Of a DNA stretch of 28,303 bases, positions 6,468 through 14,186 are shown piece after piece. The stretch comes from an uncultured Clostridium sp. Lineage in GTDB: Bacteria > Bacillota > Clostridia > TANB77 > CAG-508. The translations under genes and the position numbers were made by a program. The stretch covers positions 1 to 28,303 of the forward strand of contig CATZPY010000016.1 of assembly GCA_958422985.1 (NCBI GenBank), written 5' to 3'. Each line of letters begins with the position of its first letter. Within the stretch, counting starts at the first letter, position 1. Below the pieces are notes generated by a model, which was not told the origin of the DNA, ran no database searches, and worked only from the letters and a program-made list of their open reading frames with translations.

Positions 6468-7736
6468 TTATTCAGACACTCTTTCTATTTTAGCACCCAA
6501 TTGTCTAAATTTGTCTTCTATATGTTCATAACCTCTATCTATATGTTCTAGATTATAAACTTCAGTTTTTCCTTTTGCTATAGTTCCTGCTATTATAAGA
6601 GCTGCTCCGGCACGCAAATCTGAAGAATATACCGGTGCAGCAGACAATTCATTAACTCCTTGGAAAACAGCAGATTTACCAGAAGCAGTAATATTAGCCC
6701 CCATTTTATTTAATTCAGCAGTATATTGAAAACGCGAATCCCAAATACTTTCATTTATTATACTAGTTCCGTTAGCTATAGATAGAACAACACCCATTTG
6801 AGGTTGCAAATCTGTAGGAAAACCAGGATATGGTGCAGTTTTAATAGTTGCTTTAGTTGGTCTTTTAGAAGTCCAAACCCTTAAAGTATCTCCGTCAATA
6901 TCTTCTACATGTGCACCGATTTCTAATATTTTAGCAGTTACGCATTCTAAATGTTTTGTTATACAGTTTTTTATAGTAACGTCACCTTTAGAAGCAACAG
7001 CTGCAAGCATAAAGGTTCCAGCTTCTATTTGGTCTGGTACAACTGAATATGTAGCATTACCATGCAAACTTTTAACACCATTAATTTTTATAATATCTGT
7101 ACCAGCTCCACGAATATCTGCTCCCATAGTATTTAAAAAGTTTGCAACATCAACTATATGAGGTTCTTTTGCAGCATTATCTATAGTAGTAGTGCCTTCA
7201 GCAAGAACAGCAGATAACATTACATTTATTGTTGCACCAACAGATACAACATCTAAATATATAGAATTACCAATTAATTTTTTCGCTTTGGCTTGGATTT
7301 TCCCTTGTGAAACATCAACCTTAGCACCTAATAATTCAAAACCTTTAATATGTTGATCTATAGGACGAGGACCTAAATTGCATCCACCAGGTAAACCTAC
7401 TTCAACATCTTTAAATCTACCAAGTAATGAACCTATTAAATAATAAGAAGCTCTAAATTTTCTAGTTAATTCTAATGGTGCATGAGTAGATGTAATATTT
7501 GAAGAATCAATAGTTAAGGTATTATCATTAACCCATGTGATTTTTGCACCTAATTCTTCTAAAATTTTACAAGAAATTTTAACATCACTTATATTAGGCA
7601 CATTTTCTATTGTACAAGAACCATTAATTAAAAGTGTTGCTGGTAATATAGCAATTGCAGCGTTTTTTGCTCCACTAATTGTAACTTCACCTTTTAAAGG
7701 AGAACCACCTGTTATTATTAATTTATCCAAATTCAT
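6468..7736 (-). CDS. murA: UDP-N-acetylglucosamine 1-carboxyvinyltransferase MurA
   Basis: The enzyme transfers enolpyruvate from PEP to UDP-GlcNAc, the first committed step of peptidoglycan synthesis. The fold is an EPT inside-out barrel: ITGGSPLKGEVTISGAKNAA at the start with the PEP-binding Lys in SGAKN, the catalytic loop LPGGCNLGPRPID with the active-site Cys (residue 119 from ATG 7736), FPTDLQPQ, and DLRAGAALIIAG near the end. The Cys is present, so fosfomycin binding should be possible. Start choice is open: ATG 7736 is only 2 nt from GGAGG, while the in-frame TTG at 7730 gives an 8-nt spacing and the protein MDKLIITGG, typical for MurA. walJ follows. Confidence 0.95.
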   Translation of the reverse strand: MNLDKLIITGGSPLKGEVTISGAKNAAIAILPATLLINGSCTIENVPNISDVKISCKILEELGAKITWVNDNTLTIDSSNITSTHAPLELTRKFRASYYLIGSLLGRFKDVEVGLPGGCNLGPRPIDQHIKGFELLGAKVDVSQGKIQAKAKKLIGNSIYLDVVSVGATINVMLSAVLAEGTTTIDNAAKEPHIVDVANFLNTMGADIRGAGTDIIKINGVKSLHGNATYSVVPDQIEAGTFMLAAVASKGDVTIKNCITKHLECVTAKILEIGAHVEDIDGDTLRVWTSKRPTKATIKTAPYPGFPTDLQPQMGVVLSIANGTSIINESIWDSRFQYTAELNKMGANITASGKSAVFQGVNELSAAPVYSSDLRAGAALIIAGTIAKGKTEVYNLEHIDRGYEHIEDKFRQLGAKIERVSE

Positions 7737-7777
7737 TACCTCCAATAATATGTTAAATATATAATATTCATAAAAAA

Positions 7778-7798
7778 TATAGTATAAAATCCACTATA
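7778..7798. repeat. Inverted repeat in the murA leader
   Basis: TATAGT (7778-7783) and ACTATA (7793-7798) are mirror arms with a 9-nt centre, just downstream of the -10 of the murA promoter, where an operator or 5' mRNA hairpin could lie. In such AT-rich DNA chance is possible. Confidence 0.25.
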
Positions 7799-7806
7799 CC
7801 TAATAA

Positions 7807-7835
7807 AATATAACATAAAACAATGCTATTGACAA
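7807..7835 (-). promoter_or_regulatory. Sigma-A promoter of murA
   Basis: TTGTCA (7835-7830), a 17-bp spacer and TATATT (7812-7807) on the minus strand. It lies in the gap after spoIIR, so murA-walJ is separately transcribed. Confidence 0.7.
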
Positions 7836-7860
7836 CTATATTATAAATATTTTATTACTT

Positions 7861-8496
7861 TTACGAATTATTAAAAAATTCAACTATTTTAAATTTAATT
7901 TTTATACTACTATCAATATTCTTATCTTCATTATTATTATTTATAATATCATAACTTTCAGAATTTAAATTTTCTTTTAAAATATCTTTTGAATCATCAG
8001 GAATGACGCCAGAAGAAGAATTAACAAAACAAAGAGGAGGAAATAATACGCACCACCAATTTTGACCTATAGCTTCTCCTATTTCAATTTTTAAAGCGTC
8101 ATAATGTCCTGAGGGAAATGAGATATCACCATAAGATTTTGTAGGAAAATAAAAATTTCCGATAGAAATATTTACATTATAATTATAACCATGTGAATGT
8201 ATAGTTTCTAAAGCAATATTTTTAAAATCTTCTAGGTGATTAGAAACAATGGAAATTACATTATTTTTCGAATGAGAATTAGATATCAATGTATTCATGT
8301 AATTTATTATATTATCTCTAACAATTAACTTTAAATTTTGGTCTTCTTCAGAATCGCTATTTGCAATTATATGTAATCTAAAAACATTAGAAGACAAATT
8401 TGCAGAAACACTCTTGGCGTAATTTGTGGAAAGCAAAAAAATATACAAGCAAAACAATATTGTTAAAGTAAAGATAAAACTTAATTTCTTATTCAT
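7861..8496 (-). CDS. spoIIR: Stage II sporulation protein R (SpoIIR)
   Basis: A 211-aa secreted protein: an N-terminal signal/anchor (about residues 5-23), then the family motifs RLHIIANSDSEEDQNLK (40-56), VRDNI, FPTKSYGDISFPSGHYDAL (118-135) and GQNWWCVLFPPLCF (144-157). SpoIIR is made in the forespore under sigma-F, exported to the intermembrane space, and triggers SpoIIGA to cleave pro-sigma-E in the mother cell. GGAGG is 5 nt before the ATG. The C-terminal 40 residues are Asn/Asp-rich and look poorly conserved. It is transcribed away from the 171-aa orphan gene. Confidence 0.93.
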   Translation of the reverse strand: MNKKLSFIFTLTILFCLYIFLLSTNYAKSVSANLSSNVFRLHIIANSDSEEDQNLKLIVRDNIINYMNTLISNSHSKNNVISIVSNHLEDFKNIALETIHSHGYNYNVNISIGNFYFPTKSYGDISFPSGHYDALKIEIGEAIGQNWWCVLFPPLCFVNSSSGVIPDDSKDILKENLNSESYDIINNNNEDKNIDSSIKIKFKIVEFFNNS

Positions 8497-8527
8497 AATA
8501 ACCTCCTAAATTTTATGTATTAATAGG

Positions 8528-8555
8528 AATATGAACAGAAATTAAAAAAATATAC
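8528..8555 (-). promoter_or_regulatory. Possible sigma-F-like promoter of spoIIR
   Basis: On the minus strand GTATA (8555-8551), 14 nt, then GTTCATATT (8536-8528) partly match the forespore pattern (GYATA, N14-15, GGNNANANT). It lies about 30 nt before the start codon, and B. subtilis spoIIR is sigma-F controlled. Confidence 0.3.
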
Positions 8556-8609
8556 AAATGAAGATAAAATAATTGTCGATGAATTTAAACAAAACAAAAA
8601 TGGAAAATA

Positions 8610-8638
8610 TTGACAAGACAAAATGGCAATGGTAAAAT
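8610..8638 (+). promoter_or_regulatory. Sigma-A promoter of the 171-aa orphan gene
   Basis: TTGACA (8610-8615), a 17-bp spacer and TAAAAT (8633-8638), 34 nt before the start codon at 8673. Confidence 0.75.
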
Positions 8639-8672
8639 TTGTAAATAGCCAAAAATAATTGGAGGGAATACT

Positions 8673-9188
8673 ATGTATTATGAAAAAAAAATAAAGAGGA
8701 TGTCTAGTTTCTATGTGAATGAGGTGCATTTAATAACAATGTTACTTCCATATATTGAAGGAAAGATTAGCAAAGATTGCAAAATTTATACAATTTTACA
8801 AAATGACTTAGATAAAACAGTTAATGTATTATTAGAAAGATTAAACTTAAAAGATGAAGTAAAGCTAAAAATAAAATCAATAGATTGGAAAAGCAAAAAA
8901 ATAGAGGAATGTATACATAAAGAAAAGAATATAAATAATAAAAGTATAAACTATATTTTAATAAATGGAGATTCAAAATTTATCATTAAAGCAAATAATG
9001 TATTAGAAAAGCTTAATACAAATAATGAAGAACGAAAACTTGTAATCATTAATTGCTATGATATTATTGAATTTAATAAAAATATAATTGATATTTTAAA
9101 TTATACAGATAAGATATTAAACACATCTGGAGAACATGAAATAGAAGAAATTTTCCCCGAATATGTGAAAGAAAAAAGGAAAGCTTAA
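8673..9188 (+). CDS. Conserved-looking protein of unknown function, 171 aa
   Basis: Not recognised. It starts MYYEKKIKRMSSFYVNEVHL with an excellent GGAGGG site (8661-8666) and its own sigma-A promoter. The protein is soluble, lysine- and asparagine-rich, without a signal peptide or membrane segment. It alternates hydrophobic strands and charged helices: YTILQNDL, NYILINGDSKFIIKANNVL and KLVIINCYDIIEFNKNIIDIL look like strands of a small alpha/beta domain. No catalytic motif stands out. It is divergent from spoIIR and precedes a UDP-sugar enzyme that has its own promoter, so context gives little. Strong expression signals argue that it is real. Confidence 0.7.
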   Translation: MYYEKKIKRMSSFYVNEVHLITMLLPYIEGKISKDCKIYTILQNDLDKTVNVLLERLNLKDEVKLKIKSIDWKSKKIEECIHKEKNINNKSINYILINGDSKFIIKANNVLEKLNTNNEERKLVIINCYDIIEFNKNIIDILNYTDKILNTSGEHEIEEIFPEYVKEKRKA

Positions 9189-9206
9189 ATATAAATTCCG
9201 TATATA

Positions 9207-9235
9207 TTGACGAAAAAAATTTTATATTATAATAT
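9207..9235 (+). promoter_or_regulatory. Sigma-A promoter of the UDP-sugar pyrophosphorylase gene
   Basis: TTGACG (9207-9212), a 17-bp spacer and TAATAT (9230-9235), 45 nt before the start codon. Confidence 0.65.
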
Positions 9236-9280
9236 AGTATATGTCATTTATAATAATATAAAATTAAGAGAGGCAGATCA

Positions 9281-10522
9281 ATGGAAAAAATTAATGAGGT
9301 AAAAGAAATACTAAAGAAGAATCATCAAGAGCAACTATTAATTTGCTATGATAAATTAGACAACAAAGGAAAAGACAAACTATTAGATCAAATATTAAGT
9401 GTAGATTTTGACTTAATGAATGAACTATATGAAAACACAAAGAAAGAAATAAAAATAGGTGATGATAAAATTGAACCTATTGAATATGTGGATAAAGATA
9501 AATTATCTAAAGAAGAATATGAAAGTTTAGAAAAAAAGGGAATAGAAATAATAAAAAATTCTAAATTAGCTGTTTTAACAATGGCAGGAGGTCAGGGAAC
9601 AAGACTTGGATATAATGGACCAAAAGGGACTTTTGATATAGGTTTAGATACACATGAATCTTTATTTGAATTGATTTGCAAACCAATTAAAGAAGCAAAC
9701 AAAAAATATAATGTAATAATTCCTTGGTATATTATGACAAGCAATGAAAATAATGCAGAAACAGTTAAATTTTTTGAAGATAATAACTATTTTGAATATC
9801 CAAAAGAGGGTATAAAATTCTTTATCCAAGGAGAATTACCTATGATAGATAAAGAAGGAAAAATATTAGTAAACGAAGAAGGATTTCTAAAATTAGCAGC
9901 AGATGGACATGGTGGAGTTTTCGAATCAATGTTAAAAAGTGGTGTTTTACAAGATATGAACAATAAAGGTATTGAATGGGTATTTATAGGTCCAGTAGAT
10001 AATCCTTTAGTAAATATGATAGATCCAATTTTTGTTGCAATTGCAGATAATAAAAAATGTATGGCAGCAGGAAAATCTGTTGTTAAAGCAAGACCAGAAG
10101 AAAGAGTAGGAGTATTTTGTAAAAGAAATTCTAAACCAAGTGTTGTAGAATATACAGAAATTTCAGAAGAAATGAGTAATAAAAAAGATGAAAATGGGGA
10201 ATTAGTTTTTGGAGAATCTCATATTAATTGTAATTTATTTAATATAAAAAGAATAAATGAAATTGCAAAAAATAAATTACCATATCACGAGGCATTTAAA
10301 AAGGCAAATTATATAAATTCAAGAGGAGAATTAGTTAAGGCTGAAAAGCCAAATGCTTACAAATTTGAAACTTTTATATTTGATGCATTTCAAAGTATGG
10401 AAAGTATGGCAATAATGAGAGTAAAAAGAGAAGAAGAATTTGCACCAGTAAAAAATGCAGAAGGAATAGATAGCCCAGAAACAGCGAGAGAATTATATAT
10501 AAATTTTCATAAGAAAAATTAA
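9281..10522 (+). CDS. UDP-sugar pyrophosphorylase, UDPGP (eukaryote-like) family
   Basis: A 413-aa nucleotidyltransferase. The nucleotide-binding loop MAGGQGTRLG is at residues 101-110, followed by GPKGTFDIG. Downstream come PWYIMTSNENN, FFIQGELPMID, AADGHGGVFESM, FIGPVDNPLVNM and KFETFIFDAFQ, all shared with the UAP1/UDPGP family that joins UTP and a sugar-1-phosphate to give UDP-sugar and PPi. The sugar may be GlcNAc-1-P or Glc-1-P; the sequence alone does not decide. The neighbour at 10582, a phosphohexomutase, would supply the sugar-1-phosphate. This differs from the GalU type common in bacteria. The ribosome site is GAGAGG. Confidence 0.88.
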   Translation: MEKINEVKEILKKNHQEQLLICYDKLDNKGKDKLLDQILSVDFDLMNELYENTKKEIKIGDDKIEPIEYVDKDKLSKEEYESLEKKGIEIIKNSKLAVLTMAGGQGTRLGYNGPKGTFDIGLDTHESLFELICKPIKEANKKYNVIIPWYIMTSNENNAETVKFFEDNNYFEYPKEGIKFFIQGELPMIDKEGKILVNEEGFLKLAADGHGGVFESMLKSGVLQDMNNKGIEWVFIGPVDNPLVNMIDPIFVAIADNKKCMAAGKSVVKARPEERVGVFCKRNSKPSVVEYTEISEEMSNKKDENGELVFGESHINCNLFNIKRINEIAKNKLPYHEAFKKANYINSRGELVKAEKPNAYKFETFIFDAFQSMESMAIMRVKREEEFAPVKNAEGIDSPETARELYINFHKKN

Positions 10523-10540
10523 AGATAAAAACGAAGAAGA

Positions 10541-10563
10541 ATGGGCGTCAAAGCCCATTTTTG
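10541..10563 (+). terminator. Short hairpin terminator between the UDP-sugar and mutase genes
   Basis: ATGGGC/GCCCAT (10541-10546 with 10553-10558) with a 6-nt loop and five T. The stem is short and no separate promoter follows, so it may only attenuate readthrough into the mutase gene. Confidence 0.6.
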
Positions 10564-10581
10564 TGTTAAAAGGAGGATAAA

Positions 10582-12306
10582 ATGGAATATTTAAATGAAT
10601 ACAAAAAATGGTGTACAAGTGATGTTTTTGATGAAGAAACAAAAAAAGAATTATTAAATATAAAAGATGATAAAAAAGAAATAGAAGATAGATTCTATAA
10701 AGAGTTAGAATTTGGAACAGCTGGATTAAGAGGAATTATAGGGGCTGGAACGAATAGAATGAATATATATACTGTAGGAAAAGCTACACAAGGATTAGCC
10801 AATTATATTAAAAAAAATAATGGAGAAGAAAGAGGAGTTGCAATAGCATTTGACTCTAGACATATGTCAAAAGAATTTAGCGAAGAAGCAGCATTAATAT
10901 TAAATGCAAACGGAATAAAAACATATTTATTTGATTCTTTAAGACCAGTACCAGAGCTATCTTTTGCTGTAAGAGAACTAAATTGTATAGCGGGAATTAT
11001 GATAACAGCAAGCCATAATCCGCCAAAATATAATGGATATAAAGTTTACTGGGAAGATGGAGCGCAAATTGTGCCACCTGTAGATAAAGACATAATAAAT
11101 GAAGTAAAAGCAATAGAAGATTACAAAGAAATTAAAAAAACATCTAAAGCAGAAGGCAAAAGACAAAAACTATATACTGTAATTGGAAAAGAAATAGATG
11201 AAAAGTATATGGAAGCATTAGAAAAATTAGTATTAAATCCAGAAATTATAAAGAAACAAAAAGACTTAAAAATAGTATATACGCCATTACATGGAACTGG
11301 AAATGTGCCTGTAAAAACAATTTTAAATAAATTAGGATTTGAAAAGGTATACATTGTAAAAGAAGAAGAAAAACCTAATGGAGATTTTCCAACCGTAGAC
11401 TATCCAAACCCAGAAGATCCAAAAGCATTCAAATTGGCGTTAGAACTAGCAAAGGAAAAAGATGCAGATATAGTATTGGCAACAGATCCAGATGCAGATA
11501 GGCTAGGGGTATATGCAAAAGATTCAAAAACAGGGGAATATAAATCTTTTACAGGAAATATGTCAGGTTTATTAATTGCAGAATATGAATTATCACAAAA
11601 AAGAGAACGAAACAATATTCCAGAAAATGGAATATTAATAAAAACTATAGTTTCTTCAAATTTAGCAGATGCTATTTCTAAAAAATATAATATAGAATTA
11701 AAAGAAGTATTAACAGGATTTAAATATATAGGAGAGCAAATAAAAATATTTGAAAAAACAAATGAAAATACATATTTATTTGGTTTTGAAGAGAGTTATG
11801 GATGTTTAATTGGAACACATGCAAGAGATAAAGATGGAATTGCAGCTGTAATGGCACTTTGCGAAGCAGCAGCATATTACAAAGAAAAGGGATTTACATT
11901 ATGGGATCAAATGATAAACATATATGAGGAATATGGTTATTATAAAGAAGACTTGCTAGCGATAACATTAGAAGGCGTTGAAGGAGCAAGTAAAATAAGG
12001 GAAATGATGGAGAACTTAAGAAATAATATTCCAACAAAAATAGGAGACTATAAAGTAGAAAAATTTAGAGATTATAAAACAGAAAAAATAATCAATATGG
12101 AAACAAAAGAAGAAGAAAAAACAGGATTGCCTAAATCAAATGTACTTTATTTTGATTTAGAAAATGACTTTTGGGTATGTGTAAGACCATCTGGAACAGA
12201 GCCAAAGATAAAGTTCTATGTAGGAGTTAAAGGAAGTAACATAGAAGATGCAGAAATAAAAGTAAAGAAACTAAAAGAAGATTTAAATGAAATAATTGAA
12301 ATGTAA
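10582..12306 (+). CDS. Alpha-phosphohexomutase (phosphoglucomutase, PgcA-like)
   Basis: This 574-aa enzyme interconverts hexose-6- and hexose-1-phosphates. All four conserved regions are present: the phosphoserine loop ITASHNPPKYNGYKVY with Ser144, the Mg-binding DPDADR (302-307), the sugar-specificity loop GFEESYG, and the phosphate-binding RPSGTEPK close to the C-terminus. EFGTAGLRG (43-51) is typical of the longer phosphoglucomutase/phosphomannomutase group found in Firmicutes as PgcA. AGGAGG precedes the ATG. With the upstream UDP-sugar pyrophosphorylase it forms a route from hexose-6-P to UDP-sugar for cell-envelope polymers. The exact hexose is inferred to be glucose. Confidence 0.93.
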   Translation: MEYLNEYKKWCTSDVFDEETKKELLNIKDDKKEIEDRFYKELEFGTAGLRGIIGAGTNRMNIYTVGKATQGLANYIKKNNGEERGVAIAFDSRHMSKEFSEEAALILNANGIKTYLFDSLRPVPELSFAVRELNCIAGIMITASHNPPKYNGYKVYWEDGAQIVPPVDKDIINEVKAIEDYKEIKKTSKAEGKRQKLYTVIGKEIDEKYMEALEKLVLNPEIIKKQKDLKIVYTPLHGTGNVPVKTILNKLGFEKVYIVKEEEKPNGDFPTVDYPNPEDPKAFKLALELAKEKDADIVLATDPDADRLGVYAKDSKTGEYKSFTGNMSGLLIAEYELSQKRERNNIPENGILIKTIVSSNLADAISKKYNIELKEVLTGFKYIGEQIKIFEKTNENTYLFGFEESYGCLIGTHARDKDGIAAVMALCEAAAYYKEKGFTLWDQMINIYEEYGYYKEDLLAITLEGVEGASKIREMMENLRNNIPTKIGDYKVEKFRDYKTEKIINMETKEEEKTGLPKSNVLYFDLENDFWVCVRPSGTEPKIKFYVGVKGSNIEDAEIKVKKLKEDLNEIIEM

Positions 12307-12316
12307 TAACATAAAA

Positions 12317-12352
12317 AATAAAGTCAATATATTAAATATTGGCTTTATTTTT
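12317..12352. terminator. Bidirectional terminator, overlapping the XRE gene end
   Basis: A 14-bp stem with one G-U pair (12317-12330 with 12336-12349) is flanked by A and T runs. The right arm covers the last codons of the convergent XRE gene, whose stop is at 12332-12334. Confidence 0.8.
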
Positions 12353-12670
12353 TAAACGTCTAATTAAGTTTAAAATTAATTGTTGATCTGAAATATCCAT
12401 ATCTTTTAATTCATCTGTTATAGTTGTAACAATAGCAATTGAATTGTCTTCAAAAAATTGATTAAATAGTTGTGTTGGATTGGTATCAATAGCTTTACAA
12501 AGCAAGATAATATTATATATGCTGGCATTATATTTACCATTTTCAAATTTTGATAGATATTCAGGCGTTAAATCACTTTTTTCTGCTACTTCTTCTTGTG
12601 TAAATTTTTTACTTTTTCTAATTTGTTTATAAGTATTACCAATAATTTTATTTGCTTCTTTTAAATCCAT
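12332..12670 (-). CDS. XRE-family HTH regulator, 112 aa
   Basis: The N-terminal 70 residues are an HTH_3 domain: IGNTYKQIRKSKKFTQEEVAEKSDLTPEYLSKFENGKYNAS, with helix 2-turn-helix 3 in FTQEEVAEKSDLTPEYLSKFE. The C-terminal 40 residues are a short helical tail (ELKDMDISDQQLILNLIRRLKNK), probably for dimerisation. AGGAGG is 7 nt from the ATG. An extended -10, TGTTATACT, lies on the minus strand upstream. Its target is unknown; the gene stands alone between the mutase and ttcA. Confidence 0.85.
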   Translation of the reverse strand: MDLKEANKIIGNTYKQIRKSKKFTQEEVAEKSDLTPEYLSKFENGKYNASIYNIILLCKAIDTNPTQLFNQFFEDNSIAIVTTITDELKDMDISDQQLILNLIRRLKNKANI

Positions 12671-12773
12671 GTGCTATCCTCCTAAAAAATTTATATTAAG
12701 TATAACAGCACTTTCACAATAATTTAATGAATTAAATAACAAAAAACTACATTTAAATTGAACTATAATTAAA

Positions 12774-13484
12774 TTAACCATTCCAACCTTTAATTGTACT
12801 TCGTTTTATAGCCCCATATATATTAGCTCTTATGTGAGGTATTTGCTTATTTAAATCGTATAATAATTGCTTTATATCTTCACGTTTAGATTTCCCATCC
12901 ATTGGACAAGCTTTAGGCATAACATTAATGTTATTATTTTTTATAAAACTACGAATCTGCTTTTCACTAATATATATTAGTGGTCGGATTAAAGTAATTT
13001 TAGACCTATCCATATAAGAAATAGGTGCGAAGGTAGAAATGCTGCCAGTATACAAAATATTCATAAGAAATGTTTCCAATACATCGTCCTCATTATGACC
13101 TAAAGCGATTTTATTGCATCCATGTTCAATTGCAGTACTATTTAAAATACCACGTCGCAAATTAGCACAAAGAGAACAAGGATTTTTTTCTTTGCGAATG
13201 TCAAAGACGATTTCTTTTATATCGCTATTTACAACATATAATTGGACATCAATTTCGTTACAAAGCTCATACAAAATTTTAACATCAAAAAATTCAAATC
13301 CAGGATTGATAGATATAGCTATTAAATCAAACTTTTTAGGATAAAATCTTTGTAAACTTTTAAGAGCTTTTAACAAAGTTATAGAATCTTTCCCTCCTGA
13401 TAAAGCTACAGCTATTTTATCACCATCATCTATCATATGAAATTCTTCAATTGCTTTTCTCATTGAACCTAATATTTTTTGCAT
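12774..13484 (-). CDS. TtcA-like tRNA 2-thiocytidine synthetase
   Basis: A 236-aa ATP pyrophosphatase with the PP-loop SGGKDSITLL (29-38), the paired Cys of NPCSLCANLRRG (Cys103, Cys106) and a third Cys in KACPMDGKSKRED (Cys193). That set, CxxC plus a distant Cys, is the [4Fe-4S] cluster signature of TtcA, which activates C32 of tRNA for 2-thiolation. GHNEDD is also conserved. It lacks the C-terminal domains of TilS, so TtcA-type is preferred. It has a perfect-spacing promoter and AAAGGA before the ATG. In Firmicutes such proteins are often annotated only as ATP-binding proteins, so the substrate is a family-level inference. Confidence 0.82.
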   Translation of the reverse strand: MQKILGSMRKAIEEFHMIDDGDKIAVALSGGKDSITLLKALKSLQRFYPKKFDLIAISINPGFEFFDVKILYELCNEIDVQLYVVNSDIKEIVFDIRKEKNPCSLCANLRRGILNSTAIEHGCNKIALGHNEDDVLETFLMNILYTGSISTFAPISYMDRSKITLIRPLIYISEKQIRSFIKNNNINVMPKACPMDGKSKREDIKQLLYDLNKQIPHIRANIYGAIKRSTIKGWNG

Positions 13485-13510
13485 AACAAAATCCTTTCTT
13501 AACTTTTGTT

Positions 13511-13539
13511 ATTATACCTAAAAAATGGATAAAATTCAA
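13511..13539 (-). promoter_or_regulatory. Sigma-A promoter of the ttcA-like gene
   Basis: TTGAAT (13539-13534), a 17-bp spacer and TATAAT (13516-13511) on the minus strand; back to back with the tRNA promoter. Confidence 0.8.
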
Positions 13540-13566
13540 TAGTTTTAAAATTCCTGATAAGTTAAC

Positions 13567-13595
13567 TTGAAAAAAAATTGTAAAATTGGTATAAT
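13567..13595 (+). promoter_or_regulatory. Sigma-A promoter of tRNA-Arg and tadA
   Basis: TTGAAA (13567-13572), a 17-bp spacer and TATAAT (13590-13595), 19 nt before the mature tRNA 5' end. No terminator separates the tRNA from tadA. Confidence 0.8.
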
Positions 13596-13614
13596 ACAAA
13601 AGTATTAAAAATAT

Positions 13615-13691
13615 GCACTTATAGCTCAGGTGGATAGAGCGCTCCCCTCCTAAGGGAGAGGCCGCTGGTTCGAATCCAGCTAAGTGCACCA
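13615..13691 (+). tRNA. tRNA-Arg, anticodon CCU
   Basis: A complete 77-nt cloverleaf with encoded CCA. The acceptor arms GCACTTA/TAAGTGC pair fully, the D stem is GCTC/GAGC, the anticodon stem is CTCCC/GGGAG around the loop CTCCTAA (anticodon CCT), and the T arm is GCTGG-TTCGAAT-CCAGC. The discriminator is A73. It reads AGG codons. It is the only tRNA gene in the window and sits 12 nt before tadA. Confidence 0.96.
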
Positions 13692-13703
13692 ATAGGAGAA
13701 TTT

Positions 13704-14186
13704 ATGGAAGAGAAAACTTTTTTTATGAAGAAAGCTTTAAAAGAAGCTGAAAAAGCATATTATAAAGGAGAAGTTCCAGTAGGTGCAGTAATTGTTAAAG
13801 ATGGAAAAATAATTTCTAGAGGGCATAATTTAAAAGAAATAAAAAAAGATACAACAAAGCTTGCAGAAATTATTGCAATCGAAAAAGCAAGCAAAAAAAT
13901 AGATGCTTGGAGACTAGAAGACTGCGATATATATGTGACAATGGAACCTTGCCCAATGTGTATGGGAGCAATAATTAATAGTAGAATTCGAAAAATTTAT
14001 TATGGAATACCAGATTTAAAAGCGGGAGCTTGTGGTTCGGTAATTGACTTAACTACATACAAATTTAACCATATACCTACATATGAAAAGAATGTATTAG
14101 GAGAAGAGAGCAAAGAACTATTACAAAGATTTTTTAGAGAACTAAGAGCAAATAAAAAAGATAGAGGTGTAATTAATGAAATTTAG
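13704..14186 (+). CDS. tadA: tRNA adenosine deaminase TadA, with zinc-ligand His replaced by Leu
   Basis: This 160-aa protein has the cytidine/deoxycytidylate deaminase fold of TadA: EVPVGAVIV (23-31), SRGHN (38-42), MEPCPMCMGAI (80-90) with Cys83 and Cys86, and GACGSVIDL. TadA converts A34 to inosine in tRNA-Arg(ACG). The usual motif HAE is LAE here (residues 53-55; codon CTT at 13860-13862), so the zinc-binding His is missing while the proton-shuttling Glu55 is kept. One base (A to T) separates CTT from the His codon CAT. Either the enzyme is inactive or there is a sequence error. The ribosome site TAGGAG follows the tRNA closely. The order tadA, SRP RNA, dnaX, ebfC, recR is conserved in B. 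subtilis. Confidence 0.9.
   Translation: MEEKTFFMKKALKEAEKAYYKGEVPVGAVIVKDGKIISRGHNLKEIKKDTTKLAEIIAIEKASKKIDAWRLEDCDIYVTMEPCPMCMGAIINSRIRKIYYGIPDLKAGACGSVIDLTTYKFNHIPTYEKNVLGEESKELLQRFFRELRANKKDRGVINEI

Noticed and set aside
13447..13692. 81-codon minus-strand frame with a LAGFEPAAS stretch
   Set aside because: It is the antisense reading of the tRNA-Arg gene, a well-known spurious protein annotation, and overlaps the ttcA start and both promoters.
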